Positions 6,961-16,631 of a stretch of DNA of 39,115 bases are shown here, piece by piece. A program made the position numbers and the translations under genes. Source of the stretch: Methylococcaceae bacterium NSP1-2. GTDB lineage: Bacteria; Pseudomonadota; Gammaproteobacteria; Methylococcales; Methylomonadaceae. Positions within the stretch are counted from its first letter, which is position 1, and each line of letters opens with the position of its first letter. The stretch is from NCBI GenBank assembly GCA_002256685.1, contig NQJH01000027.1, forward strand, positions 1-39,115, written 5' to 3'. The notes beneath the pieces are model-generated. The model worked only from the letters and a program-made list of their open reading frames with translations, was not told the DNA's origin and ran no database searches.

Positions 6961-9948
6961 TTAACCATTCAACGCTAACTTAAGTGCTTCTTCTACGTCG
7001 CCTGCATCAACGACAGCAACACTTTCATTTTCAACCGTTAGCTGTTGAGAAAACCTATTTTTTCTATGCTCATGATAAGCTAATCCCGTTCCTGCTGGAA
7101 TTAACCGACCTACGATAACATTCTCTTTTAAACCTTGTAGGCTATCACTTAAGCCGCGTACTGCTGCGTCTGTTAATACGCGAGTAGTCTCTTGGAAAGA
7201 TGCCGCCGAGATAAAAGATTCGGTCGCTAATGAAGCTTTGGTAATACCTAACAGAATAGATTCGTAACTAGCAGGAATTTTCCCTTCAGCTTCCATTCTG
7301 TCATTTTCTACTCGCATTGCAGCGCGTTCTACTTGATCCCCTTTCAAGAAACTGGTGTCTCCCGATGCAGTGATTTCTACTTTTCTGAGCATTTGCCGAA
7401 TAATCGCCTCGATATGTTTATCGTTGATTTTTACGCCTTGCAGACGGTAAACATCTTGGATTTCTTTAACTAGGTAGTTAGCCAGCTCTTCTATACCGCG
7501 CAATCGAAGAATATCATGCGGAGTCAATTCACCTTCGGCTATCGTTTCACCTTTTTCGACATATTCACCTTCAAATACGGTGATATGCCTCCACTTAGGT
7601 ATTAAGGTTTCCACCTGCTCTCCCGCCGCATCCGTGATAATAACACGTTGTTTACCTTTAGTTTCCTTACCAAAAGACACCGTACCACTGGTTTCTGCCA
7701 GTATCGCGGGGTCTTTAGTTTTTCTAGCTTCAAATAAATCAGCTACACGCGGTAAACCACCGGTAATATCTCTGGTTTTACTGGATTCTTGCGGAATTCT
7801 AGCCAGTACGTCACCGACTCTTACTTCGCCGCCATTCTTAATGCCCGCAATTGCGCCAGCGGGTAAGAAGTATTGGGCAGGTATTTCCGTACCCGGCAAA
7901 TAGATATTGTTGCCTTCACTATCAGCCAATCTTACCATAGGGCGTAGTTCTTTCCCTGCGCTACCGCGCTGTTTAGGATCCGTCACTACCAGTGAGCTTA
8001 AACCGGTCACTTCATCCGATTGCGTTTGTACGGTGACACCATCAACGAAGTGAATCAATTCTACCACACCATCCACTTCCGTAATGACAGGATGGGTATG
8101 TGGATCCCAAGTAACGATAATATCACCTGCATTGATTCTACTACCTTCCTGCACCGACAGTACCGCACCGTAAGGAATTTTATAGCGTTCTCTTTCACGA
8201 CCATAATCATCCACGACACCGACTTCGCCCGACCGAGAGACGGCAACTAAGTTACCTTCACGATTAATAACCGATTTTAAATTGTTTAAGCGTACCGTAC
8301 CTGCCGATTTAACTTGGACGTTACTGATTGCTGCTGAACGCGATGCTGCACCACCAATATGGAAAGTACGCATAGTCAACTGTGTACCCGGTTCACCGAT
8401 AGATTGAGCCGCAATTACGCCGACTGCTTCACCAATATTAACCAAATGTCCGCGACCTAAGTCGCGACCATAGCACGAGGCACACACACCATGTCTGTTT
8501 TCACAGGTAATAATTGATCTAACAATGACTTGATCAATACTGTACTCTTCTAGTACGCTCACCCAATGTTCGTCTAATAAAGTGCCACTAGGTACGATGA
8601 TTTTCTCACCTGCACCATCCATGACATCACGAACCGACACACGCCCTAGTACTCGCTCTGAAAGTGGTTCTACTACGTCTCCACCCTCAATAATAGGTGT
8701 CATAATAAGACCGTTATTAGTACCGCAATCCTGACCGATGATCACGAGGTCTTGTGCAACATCGACTAAGCGACGTGTCAAGTAACCTGAGTTCGCAGTT
8801 TTCAATGCAGTATCGGCAAGACCTTTACGCGCACCGTGTGTTGAAATAAAGTATTGTAATACGTCCAAACCTTCTCTAAAGTTCGCAGTAATTGGTGTCT
8901 CAATAATCGAACCGTCTGGTTTTGCCATCAAGCCACGCATACCTGCTAACTGCCGAATCTGCGCTGCTGAACCCCGCGCTCCAGACTCTGCCATCATGAA
9001 GATAGAGTTAAAAGATTTTTGTTTAACAATATTGCCTTCAGCATTTACTACCGATTCTTCACCGAGACCTTCCATCATCACTTTAGCCACTTGATCGTTG
9101 GCATGTGACCAAATATCGACGACTTTATTGTAACGTTCGCCGTCGGTCACTAAACCAGACGAATATTGACGTTGGATTTCACTGACTTCATTATCGGCTG
9201 ATTTAATGATGTCTACTTTTTTGGCAGGAATCTCCATATCTTCGATACCGAAAGATACGCCCGAAATAGTAGCGTAGCGGAATCCTAGATACATCAATTG
9301 ATCGGCAAGGATCACGGTATCTTTATTGCCTAAAAAGCGATAACTGTAATTAACCAAACGCGATATATTCTTTTTAGTCATATCGCAGTTGACCAACTCA
9401 AACGGCATACGGTCTGGCAATATTTCCCAAATTAAACCACGACCTACAGTGGTATGAACGCGGTGGGTTTTATTTTCCAACTCGCCTTGTTCATTAGCGA
9501 CTTTTTCAGTAATACGCAATTGAATTTTGGACTGTAGCTCTACGGTTTTAGTGAGTAAAGCTTTATGTATTTCCGCAACACTACCAAAAATAGTGCCATC
9601 ACCTCTGGCATTAATTTTTTCGCGGCTGATGTAATACAGACCCAATACCACGTCTTGTGATGGATTAATAACAGGTTCACCGTTTGCTGGTGATAAAATG
9701 TTATTGGTTGCCATCATCAAAGTACGCGCTTCCAACTGTGCTTCTATTGACAGTGGAATATGTACCGCCATTTGGTCACCGTCAAAGTCAGCGTTAAATG
9801 CGCTACAAACTAACGGGTGCAATTGAATCGCTTTACCTTCGATTAAGGTCGGTTCAAAGGCTTGAATACCTAATCTGTGCAAAGTTGGCGCACGGTTTAA
9901 CAGAATTGGATGTTCACGAATGACTTCTTCAAGTATATCCCATACTTC
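6961..9948 (-). CDS. rpoC: RNA polymerase subunit beta', C-terminal two thirds after a frameshift
   Basis: This is the downstream part of rpoC, in a different frame from the start of the gene and without its own initiation codon. It resumes at EVWDILEEVIREHPILLNRA and continues to the stop at 6961. It holds the catalytic magnesium-binding loop NADFDGDQMAVH, the bridge-helix and trigger-loop region (GARGSAAQIRQLAGMRGLMA, then GEPGTQLTMRTFHIGG), and the second zinc site formed by the cysteine in GQDCGTN plus CENRHGVCASC. The end VEEALKLALNG is a plausible full C-terminus. Joined to the upstream part and allowing about 4 missing residues, the protein would be close to 1400 residues (E. coli 1407). 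The first in-frame start-like codon is a TTG at 9882, inside conserved sequence, so it is not a real start. Confidence 0.93.
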   Translation of the reverse strand, partial: EVWDILEEVIREHPILLNRAPTLHRLGIQAFEPTLIEGKAIQLHPLVCSAFNADFDGDQMAVHIPLSIEAQLEARTLMMATNNILSPANGEPVINPSQDVVLGLYYISREKINARGDGTIFGSVAEIHKALLTKTVELQSKIQLRITEKVANEQGELENKTHRVHTTVGRGLIWEILPDRMPFELVNCDMTKKNISRLVNYSYRFLGNKDTVILADQLMYLGFRYATISGVSFGIEDMEIPAKKVDIIKSADNEVSEIQRQYSSGLVTDGERYNKVVDIWSHANDQVAKVMMEGLGEESVVNAEGNIVKQKSFNSIFMMAESGARGSAAQIRQLAGMRGLMAKPDGSIIETPITANFREGLDVLQYFISTHGARKGLADTALKTANSGYLTRRLVDVAQDLVIIGQDCGTNNGLIMTPIIEGGDVVEPLSERVLGRVSVRDVMDGAGEKIIVPSGTLLDEHWVSVLEEYSIDQVIVRSIITCENRHGVCASCYGRDLGRGHLVNIGEAVGVIAAQSIGEPGTQLTMRTFHIGGAASRSAAISNVQVKSAGTVRLNNLKSVINREGNLVAVSRSGEVGVVDDYGRERERYKIPYGAVLSVQEGSRINAGDIIVTWDPHTHPVITEVDGVVELIHFVDGVTVQTQSDEVTGLSSLVVTDPKQRGSAGKELRPMVRLADSEGNNIYLPGTEIPAQYFLPAGAIAGIKNGGEVRVGDVLARIPQESSKTRDITGGLPRVADLFEARKTKDPAILAETSGTVSFGKETKGKQRVIITDAAGEQVETLIPKWRHITVFEGEYVEKGETIAEGELTPHDILRLRGIEELANYLVKEIQDVYRLQGVKINDKHIEAIIRQMLRKVEITASGDTSFLKGDQVERAAMRVENDRMEAEGKIPASYESILLGITKASLATESFISAASFQETTRVLTDAAVRGLSDSLQGLKENVIVGRLIPAGTGLAYHEHRKNRFSQQLTVENESVAVVDAGDVEEALKLALNG

Positions 9949-11156
9949 CGTTCGACCATTTTTTTAGCGGCTTTAATCGTTGTTGCTAAGCCACGCAGCT
10001 GTAATTTGCTGAAAATAAACGGCTTAAAGAGTTCCAGAGCCATTTTTTTCGGTAAACCGCATTGGTGTAATCGTAAGGTAGGTCCTACCACGATGACCGA
10101 ACGTCCTGAATAATCGACACGTTTACCCAACAAGTTTTGACGAAAACGTCCTTGCTTACCTTTAATCATATCCGCTAAAGATTTTAGCGGTCTGCGGTTC
10201 GTGCCAGTAATAGCACGCCCACGTCTACCATTATCAAGCAGCGCGTCTACTGATTCTTGCAACATGCGTTTTTCGTTACGCACGATGATGTCAGGTGCAC
10301 TCAGGTCTAACAGTCTGTTCAAGCGGTTGTTTCGGTTAATAACCCGACGATACAAATCATTTAAATCTGAAGTTGCAAAACGACCACCATCCAAAGGCAC
10401 TAACGGACGCAATTCGGGTGGTAAAACAGGCAATACTTTTAAAATCATCCATTCGGGACGATTTTTTGAACTCAATAACGCATCCATCACTTTGAGACGT
10501 TTTGAGTATTTTTTAATTTTGGTTTCTGAACTGGTTGCATTAATTTCTTCGCGCAAAATATCGACTTGCTCTTTTAAATTAATGTCTTTCAACAAGTCAT
10601 AAATAGCTTCAGCACCCATTTTGGCAACAAAATCATCACCATGTTCTTCAACAACATCAAGGTATTCGTCATCTGTCAGTAATTGACCTTTAGTTAAAGG
10701 GGTCATACCGGGGTCTAAAATAACAAAAGATTCAAAATACAAAACGCGCTCAATTTCACGCAATGTCATGTCCAATAACAATGCAATTCTGGACGGCAGC
10801 GATTTTAAAAACCAGATGTGTGCGACAGGACTTGCTAAATCGATATGCCCCATTCTTTCGCGGCGTACTTTTGACAAAGTAACTTCTACGCCACATTTCT
10901 CGCAGATAACACCACGGTGCTTTAGTCTTTTATATTTTCCACACAGACATTCATAATCACTGATAGGTCCAAATATTTTGGCGCAGAACAGACCATCACG
11001 CTCAGGTTTAAAAGTACGATAGTTGATGGTTTCTGGTTTTTTCACTTCGCCATAAGACCATGATCGGATCATATCAGGTGAGGCTAGACCTATACTTATG
11101 CCGTCAAAGTCATCAGCGCGACCTTGACGTTTTAGGAAGTTCATTAAATCTTTCAA
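9897..11156 (-). CDS. rpoC: RNA polymerase subunit beta', N-terminal third before a frameshift
   Basis: This is the start of rpoC, the DNA clamp and catalytic subunit. The frame begins with TTG at 11154-11156, which is preferred because it gives the family N-terminus MKDLMNF and has AGGA 7 nt upstream. The first zinc site CLCGKYKRLKHRGVICEKC and the lid/rudder region up to GKQGRFRQNLLGKRVDYSGR are intact. The family match ends at TTIKAAKKMVER, residue 403. After that, 16 unrelated residues lead to a stop at 9897. The conserved continuation VWDIL is found at once in another frame, so about 10 nt have gone missing at 9946-9950. The gene follows rpoB after an unusually long 274-nt spacer. Confidence 0.94.
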   Translation of the reverse strand: MKDLMNFLKRQGRADDFDGISIGLASPDMIRSWSYGEVKKPETINYRTFKPERDGLFCAKIFGPISDYECLCGKYKRLKHRGVICEKCGVEVTLSKVRRERMGHIDLASPVAHIWFLKSLPSRIALLLDMTLREIERVLYFESFVILDPGMTPLTKGQLLTDDEYLDVVEEHGDDFVAKMGAEAIYDLLKDINLKEQVDILREEINATSSETKIKKYSKRLKVMDALLSSKNRPEWMILKVLPVLPPELRPLVPLDGGRFATSDLNDLYRRVINRNNRLNRLLDLSAPDIIVRNEKRMLQESVDALLDNGRRGRAITGTNRRPLKSLADMIKGKQGRFRQNLLGKRVDYSGRSVIVVGPTLRLHQCGLPKKMALELFKPFIFSKLQLRGLATTIKAAKKMVERKYGIYLKKSFVNIQFC

Positions 11157-11430
11157 GAGCTTGTCCTCTTTAAATGGTTTCTGATGTGGTTCAGAACAGA
11201 CTATTAGTTAAGTAATGATTCAAGATAAACCTTGAATTGCGACATCTCTATGTAGCAGAACAGCGTTTTCTAAGCTTACGCTGCTTCAATCCAACAGTAT
11301 TTTGTTTGTTATTTATTCGCGTCAGCCTTCTTAACCGTAGCAGCGGGTTTTACTGCATCGATAGTTTGTTACTAAGACTAGCATGACGCTAGCGGTATGA
11401 AAGCAAAGCATTCCATACCGCTAAATATGA
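11157..11430 (-). other. Long structured rpoB-rpoC spacer with three inverted repeats
   Basis: The 274-nt spacer contains three perfect inverted repeats. They are a 10-bp pair (11390-11399 with 11414-11423, arm TAGCGGTATG), a 6-bp pair (11261-11266 with 11278-11283, CAGCGT) and a 7-bp pair (11218-11224 with 11231-11237, ATTCAAG with a 6-nt loop). None is followed by a T-run on the minus strand, so they look more like processing or stability stems than terminators. The minus-strand stretch ending near 11320 also reads as 18 open codons rich in Ala and Lys (ending TVKKADANK) without a start, possibly a decayed fragment. No gene is supported. Confidence 0.5.
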
Positions 11431-14400
11431 CTATTCCCTTTCCAACTCTATATTGACTGCCAATGAGCGAATTTCTTTCAGCAATACATTGAATGATTCG
11501 GGCATACCCGCTTCCATTTTATGATTACCATCCACTATGTTTTTGTACATGCGAGTTCTGCCTGTGACATCGTCCGATTTTACCGTCAACATTTCTTGCA
11601 AAGTATAAGCCGCACCATAAGCTTCTAACGCCCAGACTTCCATTTCTCCGAAACGCTGTCCACCAAATTGCGCTTTACCACCTAACGGTTGTTGTGTAAC
11701 TAAACTGTAAGGACCAGTAGAACGGGCGTGCATTTTGTCATCCACTAAATGGTTTAGTTTCAACATATACATATAGCCAACTGTGACTTCACGCTCAAAT
11801 GGTTCGCCGGTTAAGCCGTCAAACAACTGGACTTGTCCATGTTCTGGTAAATCTGCCAATCGTAACATCGTGCGAATTTCGTCTTCACTGGCACCATCAA
11901 AAACAGGTGATGCCATTGGCACCCCCGCCACTAAGTTAGCCGCCATTTCTAAGATTTCTTTATCAGTAAAAGAGTCCAAGTCTTCTTTGCGACCACTACC
12001 GTTATAAATCTTATCCAGATATTCTCTGATAGCAGTGACCTTCGCTTTTTCTTGATCATACTGAGCTTCCAGCATTTTACCAATCTTGATGCCTAAGCCT
12101 TTGGCTGCCCAACCTAAATGGGTTTCCAGTACCTGCCCTACGTTCATCCGCGAAGGCACACCTAATGGATTCAATACGATGTCTACAGGATTACCATCAG
12201 CAGTAAAAGGCATATCTTCAATCGGTCTAATCATCGAGATAACACCTTTGTTACCATGACGACCCGCCATTTTATCACCTGGTTGAATGCGTCTTTTCAC
12301 AGCTAAATAAACCTTAACCATTTTCAACACACCCGGTGCTAAATCATCGCCCATGGTAATTTTTTTGCGTTTAACTTCAAATTTCTCATCAAAATCTTTA
12401 CGTTGTTGCTCAATTTGCACAGCAACCGTTTCGAGTTGAACATTAAGCTCTTCCTCTTTCATTTTGATTTTCAGCCAATCAGAATGCTTGATGCTATTTA
12501 AATAATCTTGGCTTATTTCAGTACCTGCTTTTAGCTGACCTGCGCCTGCTTGAGCGATTTTACCAAGTAGCATTCTGGCAACCCGCGCAAAAATATCTTC
12601 TTCAAGAATTTTTAACTGATCGTCTAAATCTTTACGGTAACGCTTGATGGCTTCTTGTTCAATGTCTAACGCACGTTTGTCTTTTTTAACACCGTCACGC
12701 GTAAATACTTGGACATCAATAACTGTACCTTCAATACTACCCGGCACGCGCAATGATGTATCTTTTACATCAGCCGCTTTTTCACCAAAAATAGCGCGTA
12801 ACAGTTTTTCTTCTGGAGTCAGTTGCGTTTCGCCTTTAGGCGTTACTTTACCAACTAGAATATCGCCACCTTTAACTTCAGCACCAACATAAACAATACC
12901 TGACTCATCCAATTTGGATAAGGCTTCTTCGCTGACATTAGGAATATCAGCAGTAATTTCTTCTGGGCTGTGTTTAGTATCACGCGCCACACAGGTTTTT
13001 TCTTCGATATGAATCGTGGTAAAACGATCTTCTTTCACTACGCGCTCAGAGACTAAAATCGAGTCTTCGAAGTTGTAGCCATTCCACGGCATGAACGCCA
13101 CTAGCATATTCTGCCCTAGTGCCAATTCACCCATATCGGTTGAAGGACCGTCCGCCATAATATCGCCAGCACGCACAATATCGCCTGGTTTAACTAATGG
13201 CTTTTGATTAATACAAGTATTTTGGTTAGAACGTGTATATTTAATTAAGTTATAAATATCAACGCCTGATGTCCCTGTCTCAGTTTCCGTATCATTGACA
13301 CGTACCACAATACGCGCCGCATCAACGGCTTCAATTTTACCGCCACGCGTCGCAACTACCGTTACGCCAGAGTCTTTTGCTACCGTTCTTTCCATGCCTG
13401 TACCGACTAATGGCTTTTCAGCTCTTAGTGTTGGTACCGCTTGACGCTGCATGTTAGAACCCATTAACGCGCGGTTCGCGTCATCATGTTCTAGGAACGG
13501 AATAATAGACGCAGCCACCGAAACGATTTGCTTAGATGATACGTCCATATACTGCACAGTATCTGACATTGCCAACGCAAATTCATCTTTATGGCGACAA
13601 GACACTAAACCATCTACAAGTTTACCCTCTGTATTAACAGGTACACTGGCCTGCGCAATAACAAATTCACCTTCTTCAATAGCAGATAAATAATCCACTT
13701 GATCGGTTACTTTGCCATCAACGACTTTACGATACGGCGTTTCTAAGAAACCGTAATTGTTAGTACGCGCATAAACCGACAGCGAGTTAATCAAACCAAT
13801 GTTTGGTCCTTCAGGCGTTTCAATCGGACACACACGACCGTAATGGGTTGCGTGTACGTCTCGCACTTCAAAGCCTGCGCGTTCTCTGGCTAAACCACCG
13901 GGTCCTAAAGCAGATACACGGCGTTTATGAGTCACTTGGGATAATGGATTATTTTGATCCATAAACTGTGACAATTGGCTAGAACCAAAGAATTCTTTAA
14001 CTGCCGCCGAAACTGGCTTGGCATTAATGATTTCTTGTGGCACTAAACCTTCTGAATCAGCCAAGGTTAAACGTTCTTTAACCGCTCTTTCGACTCTCAC
14101 TAAGCCAACACGGAATTGGTTTTCAATCATTTCACCGACTGAACGTACCCGTCTATTACCTAAATGATCAATGTCATCAACTACGCCATTACCATTACGA
14201 ATTTTTATCAGTTCTTTAAGAACATCAATAATATCTTCTTTAGTTAGCGTACCTGTGCCGACAATTTCCTCTCTACCTAAACGACGGTTAAATTTCATCC
14301 GTCCAACAGTAGATAAGTCGTATCTTTCATCAGTAAAGAATAGGTTTTGGAATAAATTTTCCGCAGATTCTTTAGTAGGAGGTTCGCCAGGACGCATCAT

Positions 14401-15522
14401 GCGATAGATTTCAACTAACGCCTCTAGTGCGTTGGTCGTATTGTCTATGCGCATTGCATTGGAAATGTAAGGACCATTATCCAAGTCGTTGACAAACAGG
14501 GTACTCAGTTCGGTAATGTCGCTGTCGATACAACGATCAATTAACACCTCAGTCAGCTCATCGTTGACGTTAGCGATTAATTCGCCAGTGCTTTGGTCAA
14601 TCAGGTTATGACCAAGGATTTTACCGACTAAGTAAGATCTGGGAACTTCCACTTGGGTTAAACCCACTTTGTTCATCTCACGGATATGCTTAGAGGTAAT
14701 CCGTCGTCCTTCTTCAACCAGAACTTGATCATTATTTTTAATATCAAATGCTGCGATTTCGCCACGCATTCTTTCTGGAATGATGTGGAACAAACACTTA
14801 TCAGCACTTAAGGTGAATTTATTGGTCTCGAAGAATATCTTTATCATATCTTCGTTATCGTAGCCCAAGCCTCTTAAAAGAATAGTGGCGGGGATTTTTC
14901 TACGACGATCGATACGCACATAAACGCAGTCTTTGTGATCAAATTCAAAATCTAACCAAGAACCACGATAAGGAATGACACGCGCATTAAACAGCAGTTT
15001 ACCTGATGAGTGGGTTTTGCCTTTATCATGGTCAAAAAACACACCCGGTGAACGGTGTAATTGCGACACAATAACGCGTTCAGTGCCATTGATAACAAAC
15101 GTGCCGTTATCGGTCATTAAGGGCAGTTCACCCATATAGACTTCTTGCTCACGAATGTCTTTAACGACTTTGGCATGAACAGCCGCTTCTTTATCGTAGA
15201 TAACCAGTCGCACCAACACGCGCAAAGGCGCGGCATAAGTCGCTCCTCGCTGTTGACACTCTCTGACATCAAATAAAGGTTCGCCTAATCTATACCTGAC
15301 ATATTCCAATACGGCATAGCCTGAATGGCTTTCAATCGGAAATACGCTAGAAAATGCCGCATGTAAGCCAGTATCGGTGCGCTTTTCTGGCGTAACACCG
15401 GATTGTAAAAAACTGGCATAAGAGTCTATTTGCGTTGCTAAAAGATACGGGACATCAAGCACCTCAGTGCTTTTCCCAAAGTTGTTTCGTATACGCTTTT
15501 TTTCGGTAAAAGAGTAGGACAT
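11431..15522 (-). CDS. rpoB: RNA polymerase subunit beta
   Basis: This is the beta subunit of RNA polymerase, forming the active-site wall and rifampicin pocket. I place the start at 15522 (MSYSFTEKKRIRNNFGK, 1363 residues) because it matches the family N-terminus and has GGAAG 6 nt upstream; the open frame extends 8 codons further to 15546. The rifampicin region FFGSSQLSQFMDQNNPL...THKRRVSALGPGG is the sensitive wild type. The lineage-specific region around KRALDIEQEAIKRYRKDL and the C-terminal clamp SFNVLLKEIRSLAVNIELE are present. It follows rplL after an attenuator hairpin. No disruption is visible, in contrast to rpoC. Confidence 0.98.
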   Translation of the reverse strand: MSYSFTEKKRIRNNFGKSTEVLDVPYLLATQIDSYASFLQSGVTPEKRTDTGLHAAFSSVFPIESHSGYAVLEYVRYRLGEPLFDVRECQQRGATYAAPLRVLVRLVIYDKEAAVHAKVVKDIREQEVYMGELPLMTDNGTFVINGTERVIVSQLHRSPGVFFDHDKGKTHSSGKLLFNARVIPYRGSWLDFEFDHKDCVYVRIDRRRKIPATILLRGLGYDNEDMIKIFFETNKFTLSADKCLFHIIPERMRGEIAAFDIKNNDQVLVEEGRRITSKHIREMNKVGLTQVEVPRSYLVGKILGHNLIDQSTGELIANVNDELTEVLIDRCIDSDITELSTLFVNDLDNGPYISNAMRIDNTTNALEALVEIYRMMRPGEPPTKESAENLFQNLFFTDERYDLSTVGRMKFNRRLGREEIVGTGTLTKEDIIDVLKELIKIRNGNGVVDDIDHLGNRRVRSVGEMIENQFRVGLVRVERAVKERLTLADSEGLVPQEIINAKPVSAAVKEFFGSSQLSQFMDQNNPLSQVTHKRRVSALGPGGLARERAGFEVRDVHATHYGRVCPIETPEGPNIGLINSLSVYARTNNYGFLETPYRKVVDGKVTDQVDYLSAIEEGEFVIAQASVPVNTEGKLVDGLVSCRHKDEFALAMSDTVQYMDVSSKQIVSVAASIIPFLEHDDANRALMGSNMQRQAVPTLRAEKPLVGTGMERTVAKDSGVTVVATRGGKIEAVDAARIVVRVNDTETETGTSGVDIYNLIKYTRSNQNTCINQKPLVKPGDIVRAGDIMADGPSTDMGELALGQNMLVAFMPWNGYNFEDSILVSERVVKEDRFTTIHIEEKTCVARDTKHSPEEITADIPNVSEEALSKLDESGIVYVGAEVKGGDILVGKVTPKGETQLTPEEKLLRAIFGEKAADVKDTSLRVPGSIEGTVIDVQVFTRDGVKKDKRALDIEQEAIKRYRKDLDDQLKILEEDIFARVARMLLGKIAQAGAGQLKAGTEISQDYLNSIKHSDWLKIKMKEEELNVQLETVAVQIEQQRKDFDEKFEVKRKKITMGDDLAPGVLKMVKVYLAVKRRIQPGDKMAGRHGNKGVISMIRPIEDMPFTADGNPVDIVLNPLGVPSRMNVGQVLETHLGWAAKGLGIKIGKMLEAQYDQEKAKVTAIREYLDKIYNGSGRKEDLDSFTDKEILEMAANLVAGVPMASPVFDGASEDEIRTMLRLADLPEHGQVQLFDGLTGEPFEREVTVGYMYMLKLNHLVDDKMHARSTGPYSLVTQQPLGGKAQFGGQRFGEMEVWALEAYGAAYTLQEMLTVKSDDVTGRTRMYKNIVDGNHKMEAGMPESFNVLLKEIRSLAVNIELERE

Positions 15523-15624
15523 ATCGCTTCCAAACCTTTTCATCATGAATTGTTTCTACTGTGCGGCGTGCAACAGGGGGGTAACTGCTGGAGACATAAA
15601 CATTGAGTATTTATGTCAAACAGT

Positions 15625-15652
15625 AAAAGGCCGGTGACACAAGTCACCAGCC
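15625..15652 (-). terminator. rplL-rpoB attenuator hairpin
   Basis: On the minus strand GGCTGGTGAC (15643-15652), loop TTGT, and GTCACCGGCC (15629-15638) form a 10-bp stem with one G-U pair, followed by TTTT. It lies between rplL and rpoB, exactly where E. coli has a partial terminator that lowers rpoB relative to ribosomal-protein transcription. The strong stem and short U-run fit partial rather than full termination. Confidence 0.8.
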
Positions 15653-15692
15653 CTACTTACCAAGGCATAAGCCTTAGAGTGTGTCAACGATA

Positions 15693-16061
15693 TTATTTAA
15701 CGTCGACAGTCGCGCCTGCTTCTAACAGTTGCTTTTTAATATCTTCTGCTTCTGCTTTAGGAATACCTTCTTTCAGAACAGTTGGCGCGCCTTCAACAGC
15801 GTCTTTCGCTTCTTTCAAGCCTAAGCCTGTGATACCGCGAACTGTTTTAATAACAGCTACTTTATTTTCGCCAAAGCCAGTCAGAATAACATCAAATTCT
15901 GTTTGTTCTTCAACTGCAGCAGCAGCAGCGGCAGGTGCAGCTGCAACAGCAGCAGCGGCAGATACGCCGAATTTTTCTTCCATCGCTGAAATTAAATCAA
16001 CGATTTCCATAACGGTCATATTGGAGACTGCTTCCAAAATGTCTTCTTTTGATATTGCCAT
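15693..16061 (-). CDS. rplL: 50S ribosomal protein L7/L12
   Basis: L7/L12 is the multicopy stalk protein that recruits translational GTPases. The 122-residue product has the three expected parts: an N-terminal dimerisation region (MAISKEDILEAVSNMTVMEI), an Ala-rich flexible hinge around residues 35-52, and the globular factor-binding domain with KVAVIKTVRGITGLGLKEAK. The C-terminal KKQLLEAGATVDVK is the standard end. It follows rplJ after 64 nt and precedes the rpoB attenuator. Very Ala/Glu/Lys-rich composition is normal for the family. Confidence 0.98.
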   Translation of the reverse strand: MAISKEDILEAVSNMTVMEIVDLISAMEEKFGVSAAAAVAAAPAAAAAAVEEQTEFDVILTGFGENKVAVIKTVRGITGLGLKEAKDAVEGAPTVLKEGIPKAEAEDIKKQLLEAGATVDVK

Positions 16062-16125
16062 TGTGAGTTTCTCTAAAATAATAGTTGTAAACCGCCAATA
16101 TGGCGGGATAACAGGTTTAACGAAA

Positions 16126-16629
16126 TTATGCAGCTTCTTGCTCTTGCATCTGATCGCGAAGTGCAGCCAACGTGCGTGCTAACTTCTCTACAGGTGCTTT
16201 CATAACCGACATTAACAGGCTGATACCTTGATCGCGCGTTGGCAAACTTGCCAAACGAGCTAATTCAGAAGCACCATAGGATTGTCCACCAATAGCAACA
16301 ACCTTAGTAATTAATTTATCATGGGTTTTGGCGAAATTATTGATTAAACGCGCAGCACTACCGGGATCTTCCATTGAAAATGCAATTAACAGAGGACCAA
16401 CTAGAGCATCCTGTATACATTCAAATTCAGTACCCGCAACCGCTCGTTTTGCCAGCGTATTTTTTACCACCCGCAAATAAACGCCTGTTTCTCTCGCTGT
16501 TTTACGCAGTTCGGTTAATTCCGTCACTGTTAAACCACGATATTCTGCCGCAACAGCAGAATGCGCTTTAGCGGCATATTGAGCAACTTCTTCCACGACA
16601 GCTTTTTTGCCATCTAAATTAAGTGCCAC
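16126..16629 (-). CDS. rplJ: 50S ribosomal protein L10
   Basis: L10 anchors L7/L12 dimers to 23S rRNA and, bound to them, represses its own mRNA leader. The 167-residue product contains the RNA-binding N-terminal domain (VEEVAQYAAKAHSAVAAEYR, then LRVVKNTLAKRAV) and a C-terminal helix that would dock L12 dimers. The start codon is GTG, preceded by GGAGG at good spacing. Upstream lies a 183-nt gap with features of the L10 leader, supporting autogenous control. Confidence 0.97.
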   Translation of the reverse strand: MALNLDGKKAVVEEVAQYAAKAHSAVAAEYRGLTVTELTELRKTARETGVYLRVVKNTLAKRAVAGTEFECIQDALVGPLLIAFSMEDPGSAARLINNFAKTHDKLITKVVAIGGQSYGASELARLASLPTRDQGISLLMSVMKAPVEKLARTLAALRDQMQEQEAA

Positions 16630-16631
16630 AG

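Noticed and set aside
6961..11156. Natural rpoC1/rpoC2-type split of beta'
   Set aside because: The downstream part has no start codon or ribosome site, and the break falls inside conserved sequence with about four residues missing, unlike the cyanobacterial split.
15523..15546. Upstream ATG codons extending rpoB by 8 residues
   Set aside because: The family N-terminus begins at SYSFTEKKR, and only the 15522 start has a well-spaced GGAAG.
15613..16182. Plus-strand 189-codon frame
   Set aside because: It is antisense to rplL/rplJ, composed of Ala/Ser runs mirrored from the L7/L12 hinge.
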